Assembly (NCBI RefSeq): GCF_000429545.1
Contig: NZ_AUCB01000023.1
Coordinates: forward strand, 18,853-82,852
Length of the DNA: 64,000 bases
Direction of reading: 5' to 3'
Source of the DNA: Arenibacter certesii DSM 19833
Lineage (GTDB): Bacteria; Bacteroidota; Bacteroidia; Flavobacteriales; Flavobacteriaceae
Below the pieces are notes generated by a model. The model ran no database searches. It was not told where the DNA came from and saw only the letters and a program-made list of their open reading frames with translations. Below are positions 54,922 to 63,693 of this stretch, in pieces. The position numbers and the translations under genes are program-made. How positions within the stretch are numbered: position 1 is the stretch's first letter; each line of letters starts with the position of its first letter.

Positions 54922-55929
54922 ATGAGCGGTCAGAAAGTAAGCATCCTAATACCTTTTAAAAACACCGAGGCATTCTTGCCCTTTTGTATCGATTCTATTA
55001 TTGATCAAACCTATCCCAATTGGGAAGTATTGGCCATAGACGACCATTCTTCCGATAGCAGCGCTCAAATAATTAAAGCCTATGCCCAAAAAGAGTCTAG
55101 GATCCAAGTTCATAAGAACAAGGGGCAGGGCATAATAGAAGCCCTAAGAACCGCTTATTCTATGACTACTGGGACCTTAATCACTAGAATGGATTCTGAT
55201 GATGTTATGGCCAGTAACAGATTGGAATTAATGGTTAAAAGCCTACAACAAAGTGGCAAGGGATACATTGCCTTGGGAAAGGTGAAGTATTTCTCGGAAA
55301 AAAAGCTTGGAAACGGTTATAAAAGTTACGAAAAGTGGTTAAATAAATTAATTGAAACAGGAACAAACTTTTCCGAAATATACAAGGAATGTGTTATTCC
55401 GTCTCCCTGCTGGATGGTACATAAAACCGATCTGGACCTCGTAGGCGCATTTTTACCAGACCGCTACCCAGAGGATTACGACCTAGCCTTTCGCTTCTAT
55501 CAACACGGAATAAAATGTATACCAACCAAAGCAATTTTACATTTCTGGCGCGACTATAATCACCGAACCTCTAGAACCCACGAACATTACGCCGAAAATA
55601 ACTTCTTAGACATTAAGATTTCTTACTTCCTTAAGCTAGACCAAGATAGGAACAGACCACTCGTAGTTTGGGGTGCAGGAAAGAAAGGAAAAAAAATTTC
55701 TAAAAAACTGATTAATAGTCAGGTAGAATTCTTCTGGATTTGTAATAATTCAAATAAAATTGGCAAAGATATTTACGGAAAAACGATGCAGCATTATAGG
55801 CTTCTGAAGAATCTAGAAAACCCACAGATTATAATATCCGTTGCCAACAAGGAAGCCCAAGAGTTTATTCGAGACTACTTATCGGAATTAGACAAGGTCT
55901 TTGCTCAGGATTTTTTTTTCTTTTGTTAA
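54922..55929 (+). CDS. GT2-family glycosyltransferase with C-terminal Rossmann-like extension
   Basis: A 335-residue protein with a GT-A domain (about 5-225): ILIPFKNTEAFLPFCIDSII, the DDHSSDSS donor loop, the metal DxD in TRMDSDDVM and WMVHKTDLDLVGAFLPDRYPEDYDL. The C-terminal 100 residues start RPLVVWGAGKKGKKISKKL, a GxGxxG-type nucleotide-binding loop, and ICNNSNKIGKDIYGK, resembling sugar-nucleotide acetyltransferase/epimerase N-domains. The fusion is unusual. It lies 16 bp after the GH20-like gene; it is cytoplasmic. Confidence 0.85.
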   Translation: MSGQKVSILIPFKNTEAFLPFCIDSIIDQTYPNWEVLAIDDHSSDSSAQIIKAYAQKESRIQVHKNKGQGIIEALRTAYSMTTGTLITRMDSDDVMASNRLELMVKSLQQSGKGYIALGKVKYFSEKKLGNGYKSYEKWLNKLIETGTNFSEIYKECVIPSPCWMVHKTDLDLVGAFLPDRYPEDYDLAFRFYQHGIKCIPTKAILHFWRDYNHRTSRTHEHYAENNFLDIKISYFLKLDQDRNRPLVVWGAGKKGKKISKKLINSQVEFFWICNNSNKIGKDIYGKTMQHYRLLKNLENPQIIISVANKEAQEFIRDYLSELDKVFAQDFFFFC

Positions 55930-56072
55930 ATATTGGTACTGTACCTTAGGTAATAATCAAGGTATACTCTTTTCTAGATGTATTTCATATTAACCTTATA
56001 CTATGTAACACCTCCTTCCATTCCTAGCTACGCTAATAGTTTTCTCCTAAAAATCCTAGCATAAATTTTAGA

Positions 56073-56100
56073 TTGTCCTCTAATATCTTTCTTATATTTG
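56073..56100 (+). promoter_or_regulatory. Promoter of the BatA-like gene
   Basis: TTG (56073-56075) and TATATTTG (56093-56100) are spaced 17 bp. The ATG at 56118 follows 17 nt later. The longer reading that starts at 56073 would overlap the -33 box, so 56118 is the better start. Confidence 0.6.
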
Positions 56101-56117
56101 AAAAATTAAATTTGGGA

Positions 56118-58040
56118 ATGCTGTTTAAACATCCGGAAGTTCTTTGGTCGCTTTTTTTATTGCTCATCCCTATTCTCATTCACCTATTTCAACTTCGCAG
56201 ATTTAAGAAAACCTCTTTTACCAATGTTAAGATCCTAAAAAAGGTAATTGCAGCATCTAGAAAAAGTAATGTTCTAAAAAAGTGGCTCTTATTATTTACA
56301 CGCCTCCTATTGCTAACAGCCTTAATCATTGCTTTTGCTCAACCATTCTATCCAGGAAAGTCGGCTTTAAAAAATAGCCAGATCATAATATACTTGGATA
56401 ATTCATTTAGTATGCAAGCAACTGATGTTACTGGTACTCTTTTAGAGAATAAGGTTCAGGAATTATTGAGATCGGCGCCTACAACACTTAGTTTTAGCCT
56501 CTTTACTAATGAGCAGCTTTTTAAAGATGTAAACACGGACGATATTAAGAAAGACCTTCTCTCCTTAACCTATACAGGGAACCAAATGCCTTTCGATCAA
56601 ATCTATCTTAAAGCTAAAAGCCTAATTAAAGATCCTGAGAACCCCAACAATGAATTAATCCTTATTTCAGATTTTCAAAGTCATGCCCCATCCCTGGCCT
56701 TGGATTCCTTGAAAAATGCAAATTTACATCTGGTACCAGCCCGTTCAAAAGACCTTAGTAATGTTGCCATTGATACTGTTTATATTGCAGAAGCCACTCC
56801 TGAAACCTTGAATCTGATTTGTGAACTCTCTAGCAATACCAATAGGGAAAACCTTCCTGTTTCATTATATAATGATGATAAATTGATTGCGAAAACATCG
56901 GCAACGTTTAATGAAGAGCATAAAAGTAATATTGTATTTACCCTACCTGTCAATGAAATAATTAATGGAAAAATTACCATATCCGATTCGGGACTTGAAT
57001 ATGATAATCAGCTTTATTTTAATATCGACAAAAAAGAAAAAATCAATGTACTATCGGTAAGCGAAGCACCTAGTCAATTCTTAAGCAGAATTTTCAGGGA
57101 AGATGAATTCACCTACTCCGATTTTCTATTAAGATCCTTGAATTATGGGGAGCTGGATTCACAAAACTTGATTATACTTAATGAACTAGAGAGTATCCCT
57201 GCTGCATTGCAGAACGTGCTACAATCATTCGTTAAAAATGGTGGAAACATCGTAATCATTCCCCATATGGACGCAGACCTGTCCAGTTATAACTTGTTCC
57301 TAACGAACAATTTAAATACCTCCTTTATCTCAGGAAGTACAGAGGAGCGAAAAGTGAGTACTATTAGTTTTGAACACCCTTTATACAAACACGTATTTGA
57401 AGAAAAGATAACAAACTTTCAATATCCTAGCTTAAAAAAATATTATAAAATTAATTCTAATCTACCAAAGCTACTCACATTGGATAATGGAGATCCGTTT
57501 TTAGTAGCCGCTAACGGAATTTACCTGTTTACCGCCCCAATTTCTTTAGATTATTCCAATTTTAATAGATCGCCATTGGTTGTGCCTACCTTTTACAATA
57601 TGGGATGGAACAGCCTAAAACTTCCAAAGATTTATGAGCTAATAGGAGAGGAAACTACCATAGACTTGCCAATAGTACTAGATAAAGATAGAATTTTAAA
57701 GGTGTCTGGTAATAATATAGAATTTATCCCCTATCAGCAGACCTACGCCAATAAAACGGCACTAAGCTTTAAAGAATTGCCAGCCACAGCTGGAAATTAT
57801 AACATTGGTGTTGCCAATAAAAATATGGCCATGATAAGTTTTAATCACCCTAGAAATGAAAGCAAATTAAACTACCTAGAAATTAATGAGCTATCTGCTA
57901 ATTCTGTTAATAATAACTTGGACCTACTATTCCAACAAATAGAAAGTGACCATAGTATAAAGGAGCTTTGGAAATGGTTTATTACTTTAGCATTGGCATT
58001 TATCCTAATAGAAGTTCTTATTCAAAAATATTTAAAATGA
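56118..58040 (+). CDS. BatA-type membrane protein with VWA domain
   Basis: From MLFKHPEVLW the product is 640 residues. It begins with the BatA N-terminal domain, two membrane helices (about 9-25 and 55-75) joined by a cytoplasmic loop, then a VWA-like domain with a MIDAS-type DNSFSMQ near residue 99, a long extracytoplasmic region and a C-terminal helix (about 615-633). It resembles the VWA protein at 6991-9024 in plan. The dihydroorotase-like gene overlaps its stop by 4 bp, so they are translationally coupled. Confidence 0.85.
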   Translation: MLFKHPEVLWSLFLLLIPILIHLFQLRRFKKTSFTNVKILKKVIAASRKSNVLKKWLLLFTRLLLLTALIIAFAQPFYPGKSALKNSQIIIYLDNSFSMQATDVTGTLLENKVQELLRSAPTTLSFSLFTNEQLFKDVNTDDIKKDLLSLTYTGNQMPFDQIYLKAKSLIKDPENPNNELILISDFQSHAPSLALDSLKNANLHLVPARSKDLSNVAIDTVYIAEATPETLNLICELSSNTNRENLPVSLYNDDKLIAKTSATFNEEHKSNIVFTLPVNEIINGKITISDSGLEYDNQLYFNIDKKEKINVLSVSEAPSQFLSRIFREDEFTYSDFLLRSLNYGELDSQNLIILNELESIPAALQNVLQSFVKNGGNIVIIPHMDADLSSYNLFLTNNLNTSFISGSTEERKVSTISFEHPLYKHVFEEKITNFQYPSLKKYYKINSNLPKLLTLDNGDPFLVAANGIYLFTAPISLDYSNFNRSPLVVPTFYNMGWNSLKLPKIYELIGEETTIDLPIVLDKDRILKVSGNNIEFIPYQQTYANKTALSFKELPATAGNYNIGVANKNMAMISFNHPRNESKLNYLEINELSANSVNNNLDLLFQQIESDHSIKELWKWFITLALAFILIEVLIQKYLK

Positions 58041-59290
58041 ACATACTCTTAAAATCCGCCACAATAGTAGATTCTTCTAATTCTGATTATCATCTAAAAA
58101 AGCTGGATATCCACATTCAAGATGGTATCATTAAGGATATAGCGCCCAACATAGACGTTAGTGACAATGTCCAAGTTATTGAGGACCATAATCTGCATGT
58201 ATCTATAGGTTGGTTCGATTCTGGAGTCAGCTTTGGAGAACCAGGTTACGAAGAACGAGAGACTATTGCCAACGGGCTTTATACTGCAGCTCGCAGTGGT
58301 TTTACAGATATTGTGCTTAACCCAAATACCAATCCGGTTCCAGACAGTAGTTCCGATATCATTTTTTTTAAGAATGCCGCAAGATCAAATGCTGTTAACA
58401 TTCATCCTCTAGGAGCCTTGACCATAAAGTCTGAAGGAGAAAGTTTGGCCGAGCTATACGATATGAAAAGTGCTGGGGCCGTAGGGTTTTACGATTATAA
58501 GCGCCCTATAAGCAACCCTAACTTGATGAAGGTGGCCTTGCAATACGCCCATAATTTTAATGGATTAGTGATAAGCTTTCCTATGGATAAGCAAATTACT
58601 GGAAAAGGAATAGTAAATGAAGGGGAAGTTTCTACCAAATTGGGATTAAAGGGAATTCCCCATATGGCGGAAGAATTAAATTTAGCAAGAGACCTGTTTA
58701 TTCTAGAATATACTGGTGGAAAATTACACGTCCCAACAATATCTACCGCTAAATCTGTAAAATTAATAGCAGAAGCAAAGAAAAAAGGATTGGATGTAAG
58801 TTGTAGTGTCGCCATCCACAATCTTTGCTTTACAGATGAAACATTGCTTGGTTTTGATTCTAGGTTCAAGCTAATGCCACCCCTTAGAACAAATAAAGAC
58901 AGTAAGGCTTTGCTGAAAGGCCTTAAGGATGGAGTGATCGATTTTGTTACAACCGATCATAGGCCCATGGATATTGAGCTTAAGAGAGTAGAATTTGACA
59001 ATGCAGCCAACGGAACCATAGGTTTAGAAAGTGCTTTTGGAATACTAAATAGTTTATTAGGCCTAGAAAACACTATAGCGCTGCTTACCAAAGGAAGGGA
59101 GCGATACGGTCTATCTAATCCGAGTCTAAAAATTGGTGAGAAAGCAGTTTTAACCCTATTTAATCCTGATATTAAATATACCTTTACAGAAGAGGACATC
59201 CTTTCTAGTTCAAAAAATAGCGCATTCCTAGATAGCAAAATGAAGGGAAGGGCAATAGGGATAATAGGCAACAACCAATTAATTCACTAA
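58037..59290 (+). CDS. Dihydroorotase homologue lacking metal ligands
   Basis: From MNILLKSATIVDSS this is a 417-residue amidohydrolase-fold protein of the multifunctional dihydroorotase type. The usual GxxDxHxH is replaced by GWFDSGVSF, so both His are gone, although the following GEPGYEERETI is intact. Other ligand positions also differ: ISFPMDK where HxED-like His is normal and HVPTISTAKSV where the second His is expected; TTDHRPM retains the Asp. It is therefore probably non-catalytic, like PyrC' of Pseudomonas, which stabilises aspartate transcarbamoylase. The start is chosen by the ATGA overlap with the BatA-like gene. Confidence 0.87.
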   Translation: MNILLKSATIVDSSNSDYHLKKLDIHIQDGIIKDIAPNIDVSDNVQVIEDHNLHVSIGWFDSGVSFGEPGYEERETIANGLYTAARSGFTDIVLNPNTNPVPDSSSDIIFFKNAARSNAVNIHPLGALTIKSEGESLAELYDMKSAGAVGFYDYKRPISNPNLMKVALQYAHNFNGLVISFPMDKQITGKGIVNEGEVSTKLGLKGIPHMAEELNLARDLFILEYTGGKLHVPTISTAKSVKLIAEAKKKGLDVSCSVAIHNLCFTDETLLGFDSRFKLMPPLRTNKDSKALLKGLKDGVIDFVTTDHRPMDIELKRVEFDNAANGTIGLESAFGILNSLLGLENTIALLTKGRERYGLSNPSLKIGEKAVLTLFNPDIKYTFTEEDILSSSKNSAFLDSKMKGRAIGIIGNNQLIH

Positions 59291-59295
59291 CTTTG
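59288..59295 (+). promoter_or_regulatory. Candidate -7 box overlapping a stop codon
   Basis: TAACTTTG matches TAnnTTTG and begins in the stop codon of the dihydroorotase-like gene, 25 bp before the next ATG at 59321. Confidence 0.45.
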
Positions 59296-59320
59296 AAATT
59301 AATGACTAAACAACACCAAA

Positions 59321-59635
59321 ATGGATCAGCAGACTATAAATGAAGGGAAGACCATGGCAATGGTAAGTTACTTATTCCTAATAGGATTACTTATTGCCTT
59401 TATAGTGAATAGCAACAAGAAGAATGCTTTCGTCCAATTTCATATAGAGCAATCGCTAAGAGTTTGGATCCTTTCATTAGTTTTATCTATCGCCTTATTT
59501 ATGCTATCCCTATTAGGCATAGGATTTTTAGGCATCCTTAGGTGGGTACCCTTTGCCTTTGCCATTTTGGGAGTGATTAATGCTAATAGCGGTAAACTAG
59601 AAGATCTTCCATTAATTGGAAGTATCGGAAAATAA
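59321..59635 (+). CDS. Small DUF4870-like membrane protein
   Basis: A 104-residue protein with three predicted helices (about 10-28, 47-67, 70-87) and the pattern EGKTMAMVSYLFLIGLLIAFIVN...FVQFHIEQSLRVWILS seen in DUF4870-type proteins. It is related to the next gene (59719), sharing N-EGKT-A-V-Y start and FHxxQ. Function unknown; possible membrane-stress or protein import component. Confidence 0.75.
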   Translation: MDQQTINEGKTMAMVSYLFLIGLLIAFIVNSNKKNAFVQFHIEQSLRVWILSLVLSIALFMLSLLGIGFLGILRWVPFAFAILGVINANSGKLEDLPLIGSIGK

Positions 59636-59657
59636 AATTTATAATTATAACACAATT

Positions 59658-59683
59658 AGAGGTCTTTTAAGGGCCTCTTTTTA
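59658..59683 (+). terminator. Short terminator between the two DUF4870-like genes
   Basis: A 7-bp stem with one G-T pair (59658-59664 with 59672-59678) and a T run, 22 bp after the stop of the first gene. Confidence 0.6.
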
Positions 59684-59705
59684 TGCTTATAATTTAAAGT
59701 TAAAG

Positions 59706-59713
59706 TAACTTTG
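59706..59713 (+). promoter_or_regulatory. Candidate -7 box, nearly leaderless
   Basis: TAACTTTG matches TAnnTTTG and ends 5 nt before the ATG at 59719, implying a leaderless or near-leaderless message. Confidence 0.45.
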
Positions 59714-59718
59714 CCTAC

Positions 59719-60045
59719 ATGAATGAAACAATAAAAGAGGGGAAAACAACTGCAATTGTTGCGTATATGACTATGGTCGGTGCGCTGATTGCCATATCTA
59801 TGAATTCCGAACCTAAAAATGAATTTGCAAGGTTCCATACACGCCAAGCTTTTGGGTTACACCTTATTTTTTTAGGAGTTGCCATATTTCTAAGTAACTG
59901 GTACAGTGAATATGCCTGGTACGGACTATACATTTTTTATGTAGTTCTATGGTTCTATGGATTCTTAGGAGCCTTAAATGACAAAAAACAAGAAGTACCG
60001 ATTCTTGGCCCCTATTTTCAAAAATGGTTCACTTTTATATCTTAA
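59719..60045 (+). CDS. Second small DUF4870-like membrane protein
   Basis: A 108-residue protein with three predicted helices and the sequence EGKTTAIVAYMTMVGALIAISMN...FARFHTRQAFGLHLIF, clearly a diverged copy of the 59321 gene. The next gene begins 2 bp after its stop. Function unknown; the tandem pair suggests duplication. Confidence 0.75.
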   Translation: MNETIKEGKTTAIVAYMTMVGALIAISMNSEPKNEFARFHTRQAFGLHLIFLGVAIFLSNWYSEYAWYGLYIFYVVLWFYGFLGALNDKKQEVPILGPYFQKWFTFIS

Positions 60046-60046
60046 A

Positions 60047-60706
60047 ATGACTACAGCAACACTTTCTTTAGAACACTTAATTAGACCATCAAATATAACT
60101 AACGGTAAAGCCCCGGTTCTTTTTATGTTCCATGGTTATGGAAGCAATGAAGAGGATCTATTTTCCTTTGCTCCTGAACTGCCAAAGGAACTATGCATAA
60201 TATCGGTAAGAGCCCCCTACCCTATGCAGCCATTTGGCAATATGTGGTATGCAATTAATTTTGAAGCGGATAGAGGAAAATGGAACGATGATGCACAAGC
60301 AAAACTTTCTCGTGATAAAATAAAGGTATTTATAGAAGAAGCTTGTAGCACTTATGGGTTAGACGAAACTAATGTATCCCTTTTGGGTTTTAGTCAAGGT
60401 ACTATATTAAGTTACGCTGTAGCACTTACCTATCCGCAAATGGTTAAAAATGTGATCGCTTTAAGTGGATACATAAGCATACCTATGCTTTCTGAGAACT
60501 ATCAGGAAAATGATCATAAGCATTTAAATATCTATGCCTCACACGGGAGTGTAGACCAAGTGATTCCTGTTTCGTGGGCACAAAAGGTACCAGAAACATT
60601 GACCGAGCTAGGAATAGAGCATGTTTATGAGGAATTTCCAGTAGGCCATGGTGTAGCACCTCAAAATTTTTATTCTTTTAAAAAGTGGTTAGAGGATAAA
60701 ATATAA
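60047..60706 (+). CDS. Alpha/beta hydrolase (carboxylesterase/phospholipase family)
   Basis: From MTTATLSLEHL the product is 219 residues, of the YpfH/carboxylesterase type. Visible are the oxyanion-hole segment LFMFHGYGSNEEDLF, the nucleophile elbow GFSQGTI (Ser about 118), the Asp in SVDQVIP and the His in PVGHGVAP. The ORF can be extended upstream by 23 residues but that would overlap the preceding gene; the ATG 1 bp after its stop is preferred. Cytoplasmic; substrate unknown. Confidence 0.88.
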   Translation: MTTATLSLEHLIRPSNITNGKAPVLFMFHGYGSNEEDLFSFAPELPKELCIISVRAPYPMQPFGNMWYAINFEADRGKWNDDAQAKLSRDKIKVFIEEACSTYGLDETNVSLLGFSQGTILSYAVALTYPQMVKNVIALSGYISIPMLSENYQENDHKHLNIYASHGSVDQVIPVSWAQKVPETLTELGIEHVYEEFPVGHGVAPQNFYSFKKWLEDKI

Positions 60707-60750
60707 GTTCAATACACTGCTCACTTTATAAAATTTTATCCATGATATAT

Positions 60751-60788
60751 AAGGTCGATACCTCTGTAAAAGAAAATGTATCGACCTT
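60751..60788. terminator. Bidirectional terminator
   Basis: A perfect 11-bp stem (60751-60761 with 60778-60788, arm AAGGTCGATAC) with a 16-nt loop, between the esterase (plus) and the coiled-coil protein (minus). The T tract is moderate. Confidence 0.8.
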
Positions 60789-60840
60789 ATTTATTCATGC
60801 TTTATCACCTTAATTGGTTGCAGTCTATATCGCGATGCCT

Positions 60841-61332
60841 TTAGCTTCGGGTATACAATAGGTGGTCTATTAGGGTGAAATCTACCCCCAAATCATCCTT
60901 TAAATCGAACTTTATCAATAGCTCTCCCCAAAATTTTCCATCAGAAAAATCGGCTAAGATCCATTTGTGGTTCAATACTTTAATTTTGTTGATTTTAAAA
61001 TCACCTTCCATCCCCTCATAAGGTACTAAAGGATTATCCCCTTTACTCTCATTGGTTTCTAATAACTTATCTATTATATAAGAACTTGGCGAATCTAACT
61101 TTAGATCGTCATAATAAGACAACGCATCGTCATTATTATCCAAAGAGAAATACTGCATATCCATTACCCTTACTTGCAGGCCCCTAATTGAATCTTCCAA
61201 TTTCCCCAATTTTTCCGCCTTAGCTTCTATTAACCCGTTTTTAGCCTTCAACATATTATTAGTGCTAATAAATTGATATAGGGCGATTAAAGAAATAAAT
61301 AAAAATAAGTAAAAGAAGATTTTTTGTTTCAT
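60841..61332 (-). CDS. Membrane-anchored coiled-coil protein of unknown function
   Basis: A 163-residue protein with an N-terminal membrane helix (about 5-22), a short coiled coil (about 29-55, LKAKNGLIEAKAEKLGKLEDS) and a C-terminal beta-rich domain (FKINKIKVLNHKWILADFSDGKFWGELLIKFDL). It faces the periplasm if the helix is a simple anchor. I do not recognise a named family. It lies 83 bp downstream of an MBL-fold hydrolase on the same strand. Confidence 0.7.
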   Translation of the reverse strand: MKQKIFFYLFLFISLIALYQFISTNNMLKAKNGLIEAKAEKLGKLEDSIRGLQVRVMDMQYFSLDNNDDALSYYDDLKLDSPSSYIIDKLLETNESKGDNPLVPYEGMEGDFKINKIKVLNHKWILADFSDGKFWGELLIKFDLKDDLGVDFTLIDHLLYTRS

Positions 61333-61415
61333 AGCTGTAATTAATTGATATTTTGATTAGGGATTTTAAGTTTAAAGGATTCCTTATCATTACCCTTTAA
61401 GGAAAGATATTTTGC

Positions 61416-62180
61416 CTAGCACTCTACTATTAGGTTATCGTAAGCTAGGTGGACATTTTTTGGCAATTTTTTTTCAACTTCGTCATGAAATCCTAATAAA
61501 TGACTAATATGAGTTAAGTAGGCAGTTGTAGGTTTTATAACATCTATAAACGCTAAAGCTTCTTCTAAATTAAAATGAGAGTGATGTGGTTCTATACGTA
61601 ACGCATTAATTACCAATACTTTTGCCCCCTTAATTTTTTCCATCTCTACGTTTTCAATGCTTTTTACATCGGTAAGATAAACAAAATCAGATATTCTGAA
61701 TCCAAAAACCTGCAATCTATTGTGTTGGGCTTCAATCGGTATTGCCATTAAATTTCCAATTTTAAAAGGCTTGTTATTCCTAACGGTATTTACTTCAACG
61801 CCTGGAGCACCCGGATATCTATTTTCATCAGCAAAGATATAATCAAATCGTTTCATCAGGGAGCTAATAACCCTCTCGTGTCCATAAATGGGAATATCTC
61901 CCTGTCTAAAAAAAAAGGGTCTTATATCATCTATTCCTGCAGTATGGTCTGCATGTTCATGGGTAAATAAAATGCCATCGATCTTTACCACCTTATTAAC
62001 AAGCATTTGCTGTCTAAAATCGGGTCCGCAATCTATAACATAATTATAATTATCCCAAGATACTAAAACGGAAACGCGAAGCCTTTTGTCCTTTGGATTT
62101 TCACTAAGGCAAACTGGATGTTTACTGCCAATCACTGGTATGCCTTGTGATGTACCAGTTCCTAAAAATGTAATTTTCAA
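61416..62180 (-). CDS. Metallo-beta-lactamase-fold hydrolase, PhnP-like
   Basis: A 254-residue MBL-fold enzyme with GTGTSQGIPVIGS at the N-terminus, the zinc motif THEHADHTAGIDD (HxHxDH, about 75), a distal EAQHN and LTHISHLLGFHDE. The start and motifs resemble PhnP (5-phosphoribosyl-1,2-cyclic phosphate phosphodiesterase) and related RNase Z-like phosphodiesterases; no phn genes are near, so a general phosphodiesterase is the safe call. Diverges from the 62281 gene. Confidence 0.87.
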   Translation of the reverse strand: MKITFLGTGTSQGIPVIGSKHPVCLSENPKDKRLRVSVLVSWDNYNYVIDCGPDFRQQMLVNKVVKIDGILFTHEHADHTAGIDDIRPFFFRQGDIPIYGHERVISSLMKRFDYIFADENRYPGAPGVEVNTVRNNKPFKIGNLMAIPIEAQHNRLQVFGFRISDFVYLTDVKSIENVEMEKIKGAKVLVINALRIEPHHSHFNLEEALAFIDVIKPTTAYLTHISHLLGFHDEVEKKLPKNVHLAYDNLIVEC

Positions 62181-62240
62181 GCTTATTTTTGTTTAATTCA
62201 AATTTATAATTTATTTATTTAATAGATAGTGTTATCTTAT

Positions 62241-62248
62241 TAACTTTG
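62241..62248 (+). promoter_or_regulatory. Candidate -7 box for the conserved unknown gene
   Basis: TAACTTTG matches TAnnTTTG. Its last base is the G of a GTG codon that begins the longest reading frame, so that GTG cannot be the start of a transcript from this promoter. The next in-frame start, TTG at 62281, lies 32 nt downstream. Confidence 0.5.
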
Positions 62249-62280
62249 TGCAAAGCAAATATGCTATTATATCATTTATT

Positions 62281-63693
62281 TTGAAAAAAGAGATTGCATT
62301 TACCAATGTTCCGTCCATTAAGGCGAAAACTTTACGTATAAATCTAAATCCCGATATATACGGGACCTTTTCCGAAATTGGTGCCGGTCAAGAAACCTCC
62401 GCACATTTTTTTAGATCCGGTGGAGCTTCAGGAACTATAGCGAAAGCCATGAGCGCCTATGATAAGGATTTTAGTGATGCTATTTACGGCGTGGAGGAAG
62501 ATGGCAGATATGTAACCCAGTCTAGGCTAAATAAAATGTTGCATCATGAGATGGAACATATGGAAAACAGAATTAGCCGTGATAAGCATCCAGAAAGATT
62601 GTTCTTTTCCTATGCCAATACTGTAGCTACAATTGATTTTTCGAAGCGGTATAAAGGACATGGATGGATTGGGATCAGATATCAGCTAGAACCTAATCAG
62701 AAAGATCTTAACGAAATTGTCCTTCATATTCGATTTAAACAAAATGAGGCCCGACTACAGCAGGAAACTCTTGGAATTGTTGGGGTAAACCTTATTTACG
62801 GTGCTTTTTATAAGTATGATAAACCCACAAAATTATTAAAGTATCTCTATGATCATATTGACAAGGATACCGTAGAAATTGATATGGTAAATTTTTCTGG
62901 ACCTAATTTTTCTAAAGTAGACAATAGGCTGATGAGTCTTGAGTTGATCAAAAATAATATGACCGATGCGGTGATGTTTGGTCCTGACGGCAATAACCTT
63001 CTTCCGGCAACCATCCTTTACAAAAAGAATATTTTGGCGCTTAGGGGTAGCTTTAGACCGGTGACCAAGGTAAATATGGATATGTTTAAAAAATCCTATG
63101 ACATATTTATCAGGGAACCTAAGGTAGAAGAAGAGAACACAGTAGTTATTTTTGAGATTACGTTGTCTAATCTTAAGGCCTCTGGAAAAATAGATGAACA
63201 AGATTTTATGGACCGCGCAGAGCTTTTATGCTCCTTGGGCCATACGGTAATGATATCTAAGTTTCAGGAATATTATAGATTGGTAGAATATTTTAGCAAT
63301 TATACCAAAGCCAAGATTGGTCTTACGATGGGCGTAAATAACCTTGTCGATATATTTGATGAAAAGTATTACCGACACCTAAGTGGAGGTATTTTAGAGG
63401 CCTTTGGAAAGTTATTCTTTAAGGACTTGAAAGTATATCTATATCCAATGAGAAATGAAGAAACGGGGCAAGTTATGACCAGCAATACCGTTAAAGTGCA
63501 CCCGAGAATGAAGGAATTGTACAAATTCTTTAAGTACAACGGAAAAGTGATGGATATAATTGATTACGATCCAGAAATTCTACATGTTTTCTCTAGAGAT
63601 GTACTGAGACAGATAATAAATGGCGAAGAAGGATGGGAATCCGGGATCATGACCAATTGTTGTGTTTATGCAAAAATTGTAGTTAATCTGTAA
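62281..63693 (+). CDS. Conserved protein of unknown function, C-terminus altered by an insertion sequence
   Basis: About 470 residues from TTG at 62281 (alternative GTG at 62248 overlaps a promoter box). It is soluble and mixed alpha/beta, with motifs IGAGQETSAHFFRSGGASGTIAKAMSAYD (about 30) and DMVNFSGPNFSKVDNRLMSLELIK (about 205). I recall full-length homologues in Bacteroidota but not a verified function. The last about 10 residues are read from DNA that also encodes, on the other strand, the end of a transposase, so the natural C-terminus has probably been replaced from around residue 455 on. Confidence 0.75.
   Translation: MKKEIAFTNVPSIKAKTLRINLNPDIYGTFSEIGAGQETSAHFFRSGGASGTIAKAMSAYDKDFSDAIYGVEEDGRYVTQSRLNKMLHHEMEHMENRISRDKHPERLFFSYANTVATIDFSKRYKGHGWIGIRYQLEPNQKDLNEIVLHIRFKQNEARLQQETLGIVGVNLIYGAFYKYDKPTKLLKYLYDHIDKDTVEIDMVNFSGPNFSKVDNRLMSLELIKNNMTDAVMFGPDGNNLLPATILYKKNILALRGSFRPVTKVNMDMFKKSYDIFIREPKVEEENTVVIFEITLSNLKASGKIDEQDFMDRAELLCSLGHTVMISKFQEYYRLVEYFSNYTKAKIGLTMGVNNLVDIFDEKYYRHLSGGILEAFGKLFFKDLKVYLYPMRNEETGQVMTSNTVKVHPRMKELYKFFKYNGKVMDIIDYDPEILHVFSRDVLRQIINGEEGWESGIMTNCCVYAKIVVNL

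Noticed and set aside
59978..60046. Upstream extension of the esterase into the preceding membrane-protein gene
   Set aside because: It would overlap 68 bp of a conserved gene; the ATG at 60047 gives a family-typical N-terminus.
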